Below, piece by piece: positions 18,669 to 26,921 of a DNA stretch of 64,000 bases. The stretch is from assembly GCF_013694245.2 (NCBI RefSeq), contig NZ_CP059322.2, positions 4,595,001 to 4,659,000 on the forward strand, given 5' to 3'. The notes under the pieces are model-generated. The model did no database searches, was not told the DNA's origin, and saw nothing but the letters and a program-made list of their open reading frames with translations. The translations under genes and the position numbers were made by a program. How positions within the stretch are numbered: the stretch's first letter is position 1; the number at the start of each line of letters is the position of its first letter. This stretch comes from Micromonospora ferruginea (GTDB lineage Bacteria; Actinomycetota; Actinomycetes; Mycobacteriales; Micromonosporaceae).

Positions 18669-19655
18669 TCAGCCGCGGGCCGCGGCGGCCTTCATGTCGC
18701 GCTTCAGCTCCTGCGGCAGCGAGAAGGTGAGCCGCTCGTCCGCGGTGGTGATCTCCTCGACGTCGGCGAAGCCCCGCTCGGCCAGGTGCGCGAGCACGTC
18801 CTGGACCAGGTCGTCCGGCACGCTCGCGCCGGAGGTCAGGCCCACCGTGCGGGCGCCGGCGAGCCAGGCGTCGTCGATCTCGTGGGCGAAGTCGACCAGG
18901 TGGCCGGCGCGGGCGCCGGCGTCCAGCGCCACCTCGACCAGCCGGACCGAGTTGGAGGAGTTGCGCGAGCCGACGACGATCACCACGTCGCACTCCGGGG
19001 CGATCTCCTTGACCACGTGCTGGCGGTTGGACGTGGCGTAGCAGATGTCGTCGCTGGGCGGCGACTGGAGCAGCGGCAGCCGCTGCTTGAGCCGGGCCAC
19101 CGTCTCCAGCGTCTCGTCGACCGAGAGCGTGGTCTGGGAGAGCCACACCACCTTCTCCGGGTCACGCACGGTGACCTGGTCGACGCTGTCCGGGCCGTCG
19201 ACGAGCTGGATGTGGGCGGGGGCCTCACCGGCGGTGCCGATGACCTCCTCGTGCCCCTCGTGACCGATGAGCAGGATGTCGTAGTCCTGCTGGGCGAACC
19301 GCCGGGCCTCGTGGTGCACCTTGGTGACCAGCGGGCAGGTGGCGTCGATCGCCTTGAGCGACCGCTCCTTCGCCTGCTCGTAGACCTCCGGGGCGACGCC
19401 GTGGGCGGAGAAGATCACGGTGGCGCCCTCCGGCACCTCCTCGTTCTCCTCCACGAAGATCGCGCCCTTGGCCTCCAACGTCCGCACCACGTGCTTGTTG
19501 TGCACGATCTCCTTGCGGACGTAGATCGGCGCGCCGTAGAGCTTCAACGCCTCCTCGACGGTCTGCACCGCCCGGTCCACGCCCGCGCAGTAGCCGCGGG
19601 GCTTGGCCAGGAGCACGCGCTTGCCGGTCCGGGGAGTGGTCTCAGCGTCAGTCAC
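18669..19655 (-). CDS. ispH: 4-hydroxy-3-methylbut-2-enyl diphosphate reductase
   Basis: 328 residues. IspH is the [4Fe-4S] enzyme that reduces HMBPP to IPP and DMAPP in the last step of the MEP pathway. Cluster-ligand cysteines are in place: C23 in PRGYCAGV, C107 in DATCPLV and a third in DDICYATSNRQ near residue 208. The active-site Glu/Thr region and the SSNSVRL substrate loop are present. GTG 19655 lies six bases from a TACCAT box, a leaderless layout, and diverges from xseA; only about 70 bp separate the two genes. The isoprenoid products would feed uppS in this window. Confidence 0.97.
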   Translation of the reverse strand: MTDAETTPRTGKRVLLAKPRGYCAGVDRAVQTVEEALKLYGAPIYVRKEIVHNKHVVRTLEAKGAIFVEENEEVPEGATVIFSAHGVAPEVYEQAKERSLKAIDATCPLVTKVHHEARRFAQQDYDILLIGHEGHEEVIGTAGEAPAHIQLVDGPDSVDQVTVRDPEKVVWLSQTTLSVDETLETVARLKQRLPLLQSPPSDDICYATSNRQHVVKEIAPECDVVIVVGSRNSSNSVRLVEVALDAGARAGHLVDFAHEIDDAWLAGARTVGLTSGASVPDDLVQDVLAHLAERGFADVEEITTADERLTFSLPQELKRDMKAAAARG

Positions 19656-19661
19656 CCGACC

Positions 19662-19667
19662 ATGGTA
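19662..19667 (-). promoter_or_regulatory. -10 box (TACCAT) for ispH
   Basis: TACCAT on the minus strand, six bases from GTG 19655; predicted leaderless start. Confidence 0.5.
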
Positions 19668-19711
19668 CGTGCGCCGGCAGCGCCCTGCCCCGGGCTGTCG
19701 GCGCCGGGCCG

Positions 19712-19717
19712 TAGGGT
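19712..19717 (+). promoter_or_regulatory. -10 box (TAGGGT) for xseA
   Basis: TAGGGT, seven bases before GTG 19725. Faces away from the ispH box 45 bp away. Confidence 0.5.
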
Positions 19718-19724
19718 GGGCGGC

Positions 19725-20981
19725 GTGAGCGCGGGTGAGGTGGGGCGGAGCACTCCCCAGGAGCGGAGCACGACCCCGGAGCGGAGCACCGCCGAGGAGC
19801 CGTGGCCGGTCCGGGTGGTCAGCCAGAAGGTCGGGGCGTGGATCGCCCGGCTCGGCTGGGTCTGGGTCGACGGCCAGGTGGCGCAGATCAGTCGCCGCCC
19901 CGGCGCCTCCACCGTCTTCCTGACCCTGCGTGACCCGTCGGCCGATCTCAGCCTGACCGTCACCACCAACCGCGACGTGCTCGACTCGGGCGCGCCGGAG
20001 CTGCGCGAGGGCGCCCGGGTGGTGCTGCACGCCAAGCCCGAGTTCTATGCCGCGCGGGGCTCGCTCAGCCTGCGCGCCGACGAGATCCGCCAGGTCGGCC
20101 TGGGCGAGCTGCTGGCCAGGCTGGAGAAGCTGAAGAAGCTGCTCGCCGCCGAGGGCCTGTTCGACAGGTCCCGCAAGCGGCGGCTCCCGTTCCTGCCCGG
20201 CCGGGTGGGCCTGGTCACCGGGCGCGCCTCGGCGGCCGAGCGCGACGTGCTGACCAACGCCCGGCGCCGCTGGCCGGCGGTCGACTTCCGCACCATCAAC
20301 GTGGCGGTGCAGGGGTCGGCCGCGGTGCCCGACATCGTGGCCGCCCTGAAGGTGCTCGACGCCGATCCGGCGGTCGACGTGATCGTCATCGCCCGGGGCG
20401 GGGGCGGCATCGAGGACCTGCTGCCCTTCTCCGACGAGGCGCTGTGCCGGGCGGTCTTCGCCTGCCGCACGCCGGTGGTCAGCGCGATCGGCCACGAGAC
20501 CGACGCGCCGCTGCTCGACTACGTGGCCGACGTGCGCGCCTCCACCCCCACCGACGCCGCCAAGCGGATCGTGCCCGACCTGACCGACGAGGTGCGCCTC
20601 ATCGGGCAGGCCCGGTCCCGGCTGGAGCGGGCCGTGCGCCACCTCGTCGACCGGGAGCAGCACCGGGTGGACCTGCTCCGGTCCCGCCCGGTGCTGGCCC
20701 GCCCGCAGGTGATGGTCGACCAGCGGGCGACCGAGGTCACCGCGCTGCACGACCGCGCCGGCCGGTGCCTGGAGCACCGGCTGACCGCCGCCGCCGACGA
20801 CCTGCGCCACACCCTGGCCCGGCTGCGCGCCCTCTCCCCGGCGGCCACGCTCGACCGCGGCTACGCCATCGTGCAGCGCGGCGACGGCCACGTGGTCCGC
20901 GCGGCGTCCGAGGTGGCCAAGGGCGATCCACTGCGGGTACGCCTCGCCGAGGGCGAGCTGACCGCCACCGTCGACGGCTGA
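19725..20981 (+). CDS. xseA: Exodeoxyribonuclease VII large subunit
   Basis: 418 residues. The large subunit of ExoVII degrades single-stranded DNA to acid-soluble oligonucleotides. A short Ser/Thr/Glu-rich N-terminal extension precedes the OB fold (VSQKVGAWIARLGWVWVDGQVAQ, ~30-130). The catalytic core has VGLVTGRASAAERDVL, VIVIARGGGGIEDLLPF and VVSAIGHETDAPLLDYVADVRASTPTDAA, all hallmarks of the family. It is followed 13 bp later by xseB, forming a two-gene operon. GTG 19725 fits the leaderless -10 box. Confidence 0.96.
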   Translation: MSAGEVGRSTPQERSTTPERSTAEEPWPVRVVSQKVGAWIARLGWVWVDGQVAQISRRPGASTVFLTLRDPSADLSLTVTTNRDVLDSGAPELREGARVVLHAKPEFYAARGSLSLRADEIRQVGLGELLARLEKLKKLLAAEGLFDRSRKRRLPFLPGRVGLVTGRASAAERDVLTNARRRWPAVDFRTINVAVQGSAAVPDIVAALKVLDADPAVDVIVIARGGGGIEDLLPFSDEALCRAVFACRTPVVSAIGHETDAPLLDYVADVRASTPTDAAKRIVPDLTDEVRLIGQARSRLERAVRHLVDREQHRVDLLRSRPVLARPQVMVDQRATEVTALHDRAGRCLEHRLTAAADDLRHTLARLRALSPAATLDRGYAIVQRGDGHVVRAASEVAKGDPLRVRLAEGELTATVDG

Positions 20982-20994
20982 TGGAATGGGACCG

Positions 20995-21207
20995 ATGACT
21001 GAAGCGACCAAGAACGAGCAGCTCAGCTACGAGCAGGCGCGCGCCGAGCTGGCGTCGGTGGTGGAACGCCTGGAGGCGGGCGGCACCTCGCTGGAGGAGT
21101 CGCTGGCCCTGTGGGAGCGGGGCGAGCAGTTGGCCGGCGTGTGCCAGCGCTGGCTGGACGGCGCCCGGGCCCGCATCGACGCGGCCCGGCAGCGCCCCGA
21201 GGAGTGA
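20995..21207 (+). CDS. xseB: Exodeoxyribonuclease VII small subunit
   Basis: 70 residues forming the helical hairpin of ExoVII small subunits: LSYEQARAELASVVERLEAGG followed by LEESLALWERGEQLAGVCQRWL. Several copies bind each XseA to give the active nuclease. ATG 20995 is the last in-frame start before the family alignment begins; GTG/ATG at 20986 would add three residues. The gene ends right before a hairpin terminator. Confidence 0.95.
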   Translation: MTEATKNEQLSYEQARAELASVVERLEAGGTSLEESLALWERGEQLAGVCQRWLDGARARIDAARQRPEE

Positions 21208-21242
21208 CGCACCCCGGCGGCGCTCACGGCCTCCGGGGTGCG
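21208..21242. terminator. Hairpin terminator between xseB and convergent lipoprotein gene
   Basis: CGCACCCCGG at 21208-21217 pairs exactly with CCGGGGTGCG at 21233-21242. It begins at the base after the xseB TGA. Confidence 0.78.
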
Positions 21243-21259
21243 TCGACGAACGGTCGCGC

Positions 21260-22096
21260 TCAGTTGAACAGGTTGTAGAGCTCCTTCGGCGCCTCGACGA
21301 CCTGGTCGGCCGGGGGCTTCGTCGCGGCGGCGGCGCTCCCGTAGTCCGAGTAGGTGATCTTCACGTCCTGGGCGGCGCTCTGGCCGGCGGCCGGGATCTT
21401 GAGCACCAGCTCGCTGAGCCGGCCCTGCGGGTCGACCTTGGCGGTGAACGGCACCGACTGGGCCTGCGCACCGAGCGCGGTGATCACGGCCGGGTCGAGC
21501 GAGCCGGCCTCGGCGGCCTTCGACACGTCGACGGTGCCCTCGAAGGCGCCCTCGCCGGTCTGCCGTACGTCGGTGACGCCCTGGGTGAGGATGGCGCTGC
21601 CGGCCGGGTCGACCTTATCGAAGTCGAAGCCCAGCGCCCGGTTGCCCTTGATCCGGTTCTGGTCGAGGTGCTGGTACTTGCCGGTGTTGATGTTCTTCAC
21701 GCCGGGGATCTGCGCCGCCGCGGTGCCGCCCAGCTCCAGCTTGACCCAGCTGTCCGGCTTGGCGTGGATGAGGTCCAGCTTCATCATCAGGTCCGACGAC
21801 GGGTCGCCGATCGTCATCCGCATCTCGGCGCTCTGGCTGGGCTCGTGCACCTGCCCCTCGGCGGTGGAACCGGCGCCCGTCATGGCGAAGCGGAAGTTGC
21901 CGTCCCGGATCGCGTTGGTGGAATCGAGCAGCGCCTGCTTGGCCGCGCTGCTGGACGCCGACGCGCTGGGGGCGACGCTGCCGGAGGCGCTGGGCGTCGC
22001 GGAGGCGTCGGAGGTCCCGTTGCCGTTGCAGGCCGCCAGGCCGGGAATGAGCAGCGCCGCGGCGAACGCGGTGGCGCTGAAGCGTCGTATCTTCAC
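21260..22096 (-). CDS. LppX/LprAFG-type lipoprotein
   Basis: 278 residues. Signal peptide with lipobox LIPGLAAC (lipid Cys near 22), a Ser/Ala-rich linker, then a domain of the LppX_LprAFG family: repeated antiparallel strands around a hydrophobic cavity (FRFAMTGAGSTAEGQV, DSWVKLELGG, VPFTAKVDPQGRLSELVLKIP). In mycobacteria such proteins carry lipids or lipoglycans to the outer envelope; the ligand here is unknown. GTG 22096 is preferred to longer starts because GGAGAGG precedes it and it places the signal peptide at the N-terminus. Confidence 0.82.
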   Translation of the reverse strand: MKIRRFSATAFAAALLIPGLAACNGNGTSDASATPSASGSVAPSASASSSAAKQALLDSTNAIRDGNFRFAMTGAGSTAEGQVHEPSQSAEMRMTIGDPSSDLMMKLDLIHAKPDSWVKLELGGTAAAQIPGVKNINTGKYQHLDQNRIKGNRALGFDFDKVDPAGSAILTQGVTDVRQTGEGAFEGTVDVSKAAEAGSLDPAVITALGAQAQSVPFTAKVDPQGRLSELVLKIPAAGQSAAQDVKITYSDYGSAAAATKPPADQVVEAPKELYNLFN

Positions 22097-22186
22097 GTCA
22101 ACCTCTCCAGGTGGGTCGTCCGGGCTCGTGTCCCTTCTGTTCCCTGAAGCGGCGTTCCGCAATCCCGGTCACCCGATGGCGGGACG

Positions 22187-22870
22187 TCAGCGCAGCGAGG
22201 TGGCGAGCTTGCGCAGCTCGGCCTCCCGCGCGTCGCCGACCACGATCACCGTGCGGTTCGGCTCCAGCAGGACCAGCGCCTGCTCGTTGCCGCGGGCGGT
22301 GTACCGCTGCCAGCTCAACCCGTCGGGCAGGTCGGCCGGGCCCTGCGGCTGCCCGTCGCTCAGCTCGGCCGGCAGCAGCTTCTCCGCTCCGACGTTGCTC
22401 TCCACGAGCTGCGCGCCGCGCCCCTCGGGAGTCACGTAACCGATCCGGAGCGTCGCGCCGTCCGCCGCGGTCTGGAAGCGGGCGTTGACCGTACGCCAGT
22501 CGTCGCCCAACCCGGACGGCGCGGCGACCGGGAAGGCGTTGGCCGAGCGGGCCTGATCCAGGGCGGGCGCCGGGTCGACGGTGACCGGCGAGTCGCCGCC
22601 CAGGAAGCCCCGGTAGAAGGCGATCAGCAGCGCGATCGGCACCAGCAGGATCAGCAGCGACAGCACCATGTCCTTGGGCGACCGCTCGGAGCGGGCCTTC
22701 TCCCGGCCGGCCGGTGGGGCCGGGTGGTCACCCGCGTCCGTGGCCGGCTCGACCAGCGCGGGCGGCCCGTCGGGCGGTGGCGTCGGGTCGGCGCCGGGCC
22801 GCACCGGCGGCTGCCCGTCGGGCGGGGTGGCGTCGGGCGGTACGCGGTCGGCAGGCTGTGCGGGTTCCAC
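22187..22870 (-). CDS. DUF4245 membrane-anchored protein
   Basis: 227 residues. A Pro-rich cytoplasmic N-terminus of about 65 residues leads into one transmembrane helix (VLSLLILLVPIALLIAFYRGF), then an extracellular domain containing DWRTVNARFQ, LRIGYVTPEGRGAQLVES and LSWQRYTARGNEQALVL, which I recognise as the DUF4245 pattern common beside glpX in actinobacteria. The gene is divergent from glpX, a conserved neighbourhood. Function unknown. Confidence 0.82.
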   Translation of the reverse strand: MEPAQPADRVPPDATPPDGQPPVRPGADPTPPPDGPPALVEPATDAGDHPAPPAGREKARSERSPKDMVLSLLILLVPIALLIAFYRGFLGGDSPVTVDPAPALDQARSANAFPVAAPSGLGDDWRTVNARFQTAADGATLRIGYVTPEGRGAQLVESNVGAEKLLPAELSDGQPQGPADLPDGLSWQRYTARGNEQALVLLEPNRTVIVVGDAREAELRKLATSLR

Positions 22871-23030
22871 CCGGCCATTGTCGCAGCCGCACGGGTGAGG
22901 TGATCCTGGCCTCCTCCGCCCCGCCGGGGCGGCGAACCTGAGATCGTGTGAGGATCAGCGACAAAACCGGCGGCGGCGACGGCCGCACTCCCGCCGGTCC
23001 ACCCCGCAACGTCGCGAGGAGGAGGCCGCC

Positions 23031-24062
23031 ATGACAACCACCAGGACGCGGACGCCCCAGGATCTCGACCGCAATCTCGCCCTCGATCTGGTCCGGGTCA
23101 CCGAGGCCGCGGCCATGGCCGCGGGCCGTTGGGTCGGCCGGGGCGACAAGGAGGGCGGTGACGGCGCCGCCGTCGACGCCATGCGCAAGCTGATCAACTC
23201 GATTCCGATGCGCGGCGTCGTGGTGATCGGCGAGGGCGAGAAGGACAACGCCCCGATGCTCTTCAACGGTGAGGAGGTCGGCGACGGCACCGGTCCCGAG
23301 GTGGACGTGGCGGTCGACCCGATCGACGGCACCACCCTGATGAGCAAGGGCATGCCGAACGCGCTCGCGGTGCTCGCGGTCGCCGAGCGGGGCGCGATGT
23401 TCGACCCCAGCGCGGTCTTCTACATGGAGAAGCTGGCCGTCGGCCCGATGTACGCCGACGTGGTCGACATCGACGCCGGGCCGGTGGAGAACATCCGCCG
23501 GATCGCCAAGGTCAAGGGCACCGACACCGCCGACGTGACGGTCTGCGTGCTGGACCGGCCACGACACGACGACCTGGTCAAGCAGATCCGGCGTACCGGC
23601 GCCGGCATCCGGTTGATCTCCGACGGCGACATCGCCGGCGCCATCGCGGCCGCCCGCGGCGAGTCCGACATCGACGTGCTGATGGGCATCGGTGGCACCC
23701 CCGAGGGCATCACCGCGGCCTGCGCGCTGAAGTGCATGGGCGGCATGTTGCAGGCCAAGCTCTGGCCGAAGGACGCTGCCGAGCGGGAGAAGGCGCTCGC
23801 CGCCGGGCACGACCTGGACCGGGTGCTGTTCACCGACGACCTGGTCACCGGCGACAACTGCTTCTTCGTCGCCACCGGCGTCACCTCCGGCGACCTGCTG
23901 CGGGGCGTGCGCTACCGGGCCGGTGGGGCGTACACCCAGTCGATCGTGATGCGCTCCAAGAGCGGCACGATCCGGGTCATCGACTCCTACCACCGGCTGG
24001 AGAAGCTCGCCCTCTACTCGTCCGTCGACTTCGACGGGCGTCCGCTGGCCGAGCAGGAGTGA
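23031..24062 (+). CDS. glpX: Class II fructose-1,6-bisphosphatase
   Basis: 343 residues. GlpX hydrolyses fructose 1,6-bisphosphate to fructose 6-phosphate, the committed gluconeogenic step. Metal and substrate motifs include GDKEGGDGAAVDAM, VVIGEGEKDNAPML, AVDPIDGTTLMSKG (~96) and GIGGTPEGITAACALKCMGG. ATG 23031 follows a GAGGAGGAGG ribosome site. The 3' end overlaps the next gene in a GTGA arrangement. The enzyme works in series with pckG of this window during growth on non-sugar carbon. Confidence 0.97.
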   Translation: MTTTRTRTPQDLDRNLALDLVRVTEAAAMAAGRWVGRGDKEGGDGAAVDAMRKLINSIPMRGVVVIGEGEKDNAPMLFNGEEVGDGTGPEVDVAVDPIDGTTLMSKGMPNALAVLAVAERGAMFDPSAVFYMEKLAVGPMYADVVDIDAGPVENIRRIAKVKGTDTADVTVCVLDRPRHDDLVKQIRRTGAGIRLISDGDIAGAIAAARGESDIDVLMGIGGTPEGITAACALKCMGGMLQAKLWPKDAAEREKALAAGHDLDRVLFTDDLVTGDNCFFVATGVTSGDLLRGVRYRAGGAYTQSIVMRSKSGTIRVIDSYHRLEKLALYSSVDFDGRPLAEQE

Positions 24063-25069
24063 CGACGACCGGGACGGCGACGCCGCCGACGCTGTCGACC
24101 GGGAGGCGGATCGCCGGCGTCGGGCTGGCCACCGCCTCCGGCGTGATGGTGGCCCTCCAGTCCCGGATCAACGGCGAGTTGGGCGTACGGCTGGCCGACG
24201 GCATCGCCGCGGCGGTGGTGTCGTTCGGCCTGGGCCTGCTGATCCTGTTGGTGCTGGTCCCCGCCACCCGAGGTGGCCGGCGGGGACTGGTCGCCCTGCG
24301 CCGCGCGCTGCGCGCCGGCACGTTGCGCCCGTGGCAGTGCCTGGGCGGGGTGTGCGGTGCGTTCCTGGTGGCCACCCAGGGGCTGACCATCGGCGCGCTC
24401 GGCGTGGCCGTGTTCACCGTCGCGGTGGTGGCCGGGCAGTCCGGCAGCAGCCTGCTGGTCGACCGGGCCGGCATCGGCCCGACCGGCCGGCAGCCGGTCA
24501 CCCCGAACCGGCTCGTCGGCGCGCTGCTCACCGTGGTGGCCGTCGTGCTGGCGGTGGGCGACCGGCTCGGCGACCCGGGCGCGCTGGCGCTGGCCCTGCT
24601 GCCGTTGGCGGCCGGCGTGGGCATCGCCTGGCAGCAGGCGGTGAACGGCCGGGTCCGGGCGGCGGCCGGCAGCGCGGTGACGGCCACGCTCGTCAACTTC
24701 GCCGTCGGCACGGTGGCGCTGCTCGCCACGTTCGCGGTGGAGGTGGCGGTGCGGGGCCGGCCGGCCGGCGGCCTGCCGGGCGAACCGTGGCTCTATCTGG
24801 GCGGTCCGATCGGCATCGTGTTCATCGCGCTGGCCGCCGCGCTGGTCCGGTTCACCGGCGTGCTGCTGCTCGGCCTGGCCACCATCGCCGGGCAGATCGT
24901 CGGGGCGGTGCTGCTGGACGTGGCGCTGCCGACCGAAGCGTCGCACCCGGGCGTGCGGACGGTGCTCGGCGCTGGGCTGACCCTCGTCGCCGTGCTGGTC
25001 GCCGCCTTCGGCGGCGGTAAGGCGGGGGCCCCGCTTAACGCTTTCGGTAGAGGCGGGGGCCCCGCTTAA
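24059..25069 (+). CDS. DMT-family (YdcZ/DUF606-like) permease with repeat-encoded C-terminus
   Basis: 336 residues with about ten predicted membrane helices in two internally similar halves (GVGLATASGVMVALQSRINGE; GVGIAWQQAVNGRV), the DUF606/YdcZ layout of the drug/metabolite transporter superfamily. The substrate is unknown. GTG 24059 overlaps the glpX stop, so expression is coupled. The last 17 or so codons (GKAGAPLNAFGRGGGPA) are encoded by a GC-rich palindromic element, whose internal TTAA supplies the TAA stop. This tail is therefore probably not ancestral. Confidence 0.85.
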   Translation: MTTTGTATPPTLSTGRRIAGVGLATASGVMVALQSRINGELGVRLADGIAAAVVSFGLGLLILLVLVPATRGGRRGLVALRRALRAGTLRPWQCLGGVCGAFLVATQGLTIGALGVAVFTVAVVAGQSGSSLLVDRAGIGPTGRQPVTPNRLVGALLTVVAVVLAVGDRLGDPGALALALLPLAAGVGIAWQQAVNGRVRAAAGSAVTATLVNFAVGTVALLATFAVEVAVRGRPAGGLPGEPWLYLGGPIGIVFIALAAALVRFTGVLLLGLATIAGQIVGAVLLDVALPTEASHPGVRTVLGAGLTLVAVLVAAFGGGKAGAPLNAFGRGGGPA

Positions 25070-25100
25070 CACGAGGCGTTAAGCGGGGCCCCCGCCTAAC
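25016..25100 (+). repeat. GC-rich stop-codon palindrome, copy 2 (compound, three arms)
   Basis: Begins GGTAAGGCGGGGG inside the permease gene. It holds a standard element (arms around CTTTCGGTAG) and then an extra third arm, TTAAGCGGGGCCCCCGCC, in opposite orientation, reaching the convergent epimerase stop. The TAG of that gene and the TAA of the permease both lie in the element. It looks like one and a half elements joined head to head. Confidence 0.85.
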
Positions 25101-26025
25101 GAGCGGTCGGGGCGCGCAGGCCGGTGACGATCTCGTCGACGACCTTGTCCAGCGGCGTCGGGTCGATGGCGAGCGTGGTGGTGGCGGCACTGGAGTCGAG
25201 CACGAACGGCCGGCTGAACTGGTGCGCGGTCTCGCGCAACTCCCGGGCGAACGGGTTGACCACGCCGGCCGCCCAGAGCAGCGGGTAGGGCATCCGGGTC
25301 AGCTTCGGCGCGGGCGCGCCGGCCCGGGCCGCCGTCCGGTCGGCCAGCTCACGCATGGAGACCGCCGGCGCGCTGGGCACGTGCCAGGCCCGCCCCCATG
25401 CCCGCGGGTCGGTGGCGGCGGCGACCAGGGTACGGGCGACGTCCGGGACGTACGTCCAGGTGTGCGGGGCGTCCCAGTCGACCGGGAGGAGCACCCGCTG
25501 CCCGGCGAGCACCCGGGGCAGCACCATCATGGCCAGCGAGGTGCCGCCGACGCCGACGTAGTCGGAGCCGCGTACCTCGGTGATCCGAGCCTGACCGGCG
25601 CGGTGCGCGGCCAGGGCGTCGGTCCACATCCGGTTGCGGACCCGGCCCTTGATGCCGGTGGCGGCGAGCGGGGTGGCCTCGGTCATCGGCGCGTCGACCG
25701 GGCCGTAGCCGTAGAGGTTGCCGACGGTGGCGAGCACCGCGCCGCTGCGTCCGGCAGCGGTGAGCAGCGCGGCGGCCAGCGGCGGCCAGTCCGTCGCCCA
25801 CCGGTGGTAGGGCGGGTTGGCGCAGTTGTGCAGCGCGACCGCGCCCTCGGTGAGCGCGGTGAGCCGGTCGGCGTCGCCGGCGTCGGCGGCGATCCGCTCG
25901 ACCGCCGGGTGGTCGGGGCCGGTGCCGCGGCGGGTGACCACCCGCACGCGGTCGCCGCGCTCGACGAGGAGGCGGGCGGTGGCGGTGCCGACGGGTCCGG
26001 CGCCGACGATCACGTGCAGGGCCAT
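25096..26025 (-). CDS. NAD(P)-dependent epimerase/dehydratase family protein
   Basis: 309 residues of the extended SDR type. The N-terminal Rossmann motif is VIVGAGPVGTATARLL (G-x-G-x-x-G variant), followed by VGNLYGYGPVDAPM and RGSDYVGVGGTS; the canonical YxxxK is not obvious, so it may be an atypical SDR acting as a reductase or a flavin/NmrA-like protein. The start at 26025 is the ATG immediately before the Rossmann fold. It is divergent from a TetR gene, with AGAGC-N3-GCTCT palindromes between, suggesting TetR control. Its TAG lies in the palindromic element downstream. Confidence 0.83.
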   Translation of the reverse strand: MALHVIVGAGPVGTATARLLVERGDRVRVVTRRGTGPDHPAVERIAADAGDADRLTALTEGAVALHNCANPPYHRWATDWPPLAAALLTAAGRSGAVLATVGNLYGYGPVDAPMTEATPLAATGIKGRVRNRMWTDALAAHRAGQARITEVRGSDYVGVGGTSLAMMVLPRVLAGQRVLLPVDWDAPHTWTYVPDVARTLVAAATDPRAWGRAWHVPSAPAVSMRELADRTAARAGAPAPKLTRMPYPLLWAAGVVNPFARELRETAHQFSRPFVLDSSAATTTLAIDPTPLDKVVDEIVTGLRAPTAR

Positions 26026-26061
26026 GGTGGGTCCACCTTCGCTGAAGCAGTAGTCCGAATG

Positions 26062-26076
26062 GAGAGCACCGCTCTC
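26062..26076. promoter_or_regulatory. TetR operator candidate O1
   Basis: GAGAGC-ACC-GCTCTC, an exact palindrome with a 3-bp centre, located 37 bp upstream of the epimerase start. Confidence 0.6.
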
Positions 26077-26112
26077 GAAGAAAAGCATGACTCAGCGTTC
26101 GCGCAAAAGTCA

Positions 26113-26125
26113 AGAGCAGTGCTCT
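26113..26125. promoter_or_regulatory. TetR operator candidate O2
   Basis: AGAGC-AGT-GCTCT, the same arms and spacing as O1, 40 bp upstream of the TetR start. Two like sites in one divergent promoter point to autoregulation plus control of the epimerase. Confidence 0.62.
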
Positions 26126-26165
26126 CTGTTTTGATTGCCGCTCTCACCCGTGGCACAGTGGGGGC

Positions 26166-26852
26166 ATGGTCGCTCCCTCGTTCCGCGCCCGGGTCCGCGC
26201 CGGCATGATCGACGAGATCAAGGCGGTCGCCCGCCGGCACCTGGCCACCGACGGCGCCGACCTCTCGCTGCGCGCCGTCGCCCGGGACATGGGCATGGTG
26301 TCCTCGGCGATCTACCGCTACTTCCCCAGCCGCGACGACCTGCTCACCGCGCTGATCCTGGAGGCGTACGACGCGCTCGGTGACGCGGTCGAGACGGCCG
26401 ACGCCGCCGCCGACCAGGGCGACCTGCGCGGGCGCTGGCTCGCCGCCGGCCGCGCGGCCCGCGCCTGGGCGCTGGCCCACCCCGCCGAGTACGCGCTGCT
26501 CTACGGCAGCCCGGTCCCCGGCTACGCGGCGCCCGACGACACGGTCGCGCCGGCCCAGCGCCCCCCGATGACGTTGATCGGGATCCTGTGCGACGGGGTG
26601 GCCACCGGCCGGCTCGCCCCGCCGGACGACGACCTGCCCGAGCCGCTGCGCGGTGACGTGGCCGAGCTGGTCGACCAGATCGGGGTGGCGCTGCCGCCCG
26701 CGTTGATGGCGCGCGGGATGGCCGGCTGGACGCAGCTCTTCGGGCTGATCAGCTTCGAGCTGTTCGGCCGGATCAACCGGGCGTTGCCGCACCGCGACGA
26801 GTACTTCGACCACCAGCTCGCCCTGGCGGCCGACCTGGTCGGCCTGCCGTGA
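26166..26852 (+). CDS. TetR-family transcriptional regulator
   Basis: 228 residues. The N-terminal helix-turn-helix is typical (ADLSLRAVARDMGMVSSAIYRYFPSRDDLLTALI, ~33-66). The C-terminal ligand domain (AWALAHPAEYALLYGSPVPGY) is of the WHG/TetR_C_13-like kind common in actinomycetes. It most likely represses the divergent epimerase gene and itself through the two palindromes between them. Inducer unknown. Confidence 0.92.
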   Translation: MVAPSFRARVRAGMIDEIKAVARRHLATDGADLSLRAVARDMGMVSSAIYRYFPSRDDLLTALILEAYDALGDAVETADAAADQGDLRGRWLAAGRAARAWALAHPAEYALLYGSPVPGYAAPDDTVAPAQRPPMTLIGILCDGVATGRLAPPDDDLPEPLRGDVAELVDQIGVALPPALMARGMAGWTQLFGLISFELFGRINRALPHRDEYFDHQLALAADLVGLP

Positions 26853-26865
26853 ACGCCTGCGGCGG

Positions 26866-26921
26866 CTGTTAAGCGGGGGCCCCGCCTCTACCGGAGGCGT
26901 TAAGCAGGGGCCCCTCCTTAC
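26866..26921 (-). repeat. GC-rich stop-codon palindrome, copy 3
   Basis: Minus-orientation copy: read on the minus strand it begins GTAAGGAGGGGCCCC, whose TAA is the stop codon of the flavoprotein gene, and ends near CTTAACAGCC. The right-hand end is less conserved than in other copies. It lies between the convergent TetR and flavoprotein genes. Confidence 0.83.

Noticed and set aside
25021..25100. CRISPR-like or tandem repeat at the permease 3' end
   Set aside because: Only three inverted arms, no spacers of regular length, and single copies of the same element occur elsewhere.
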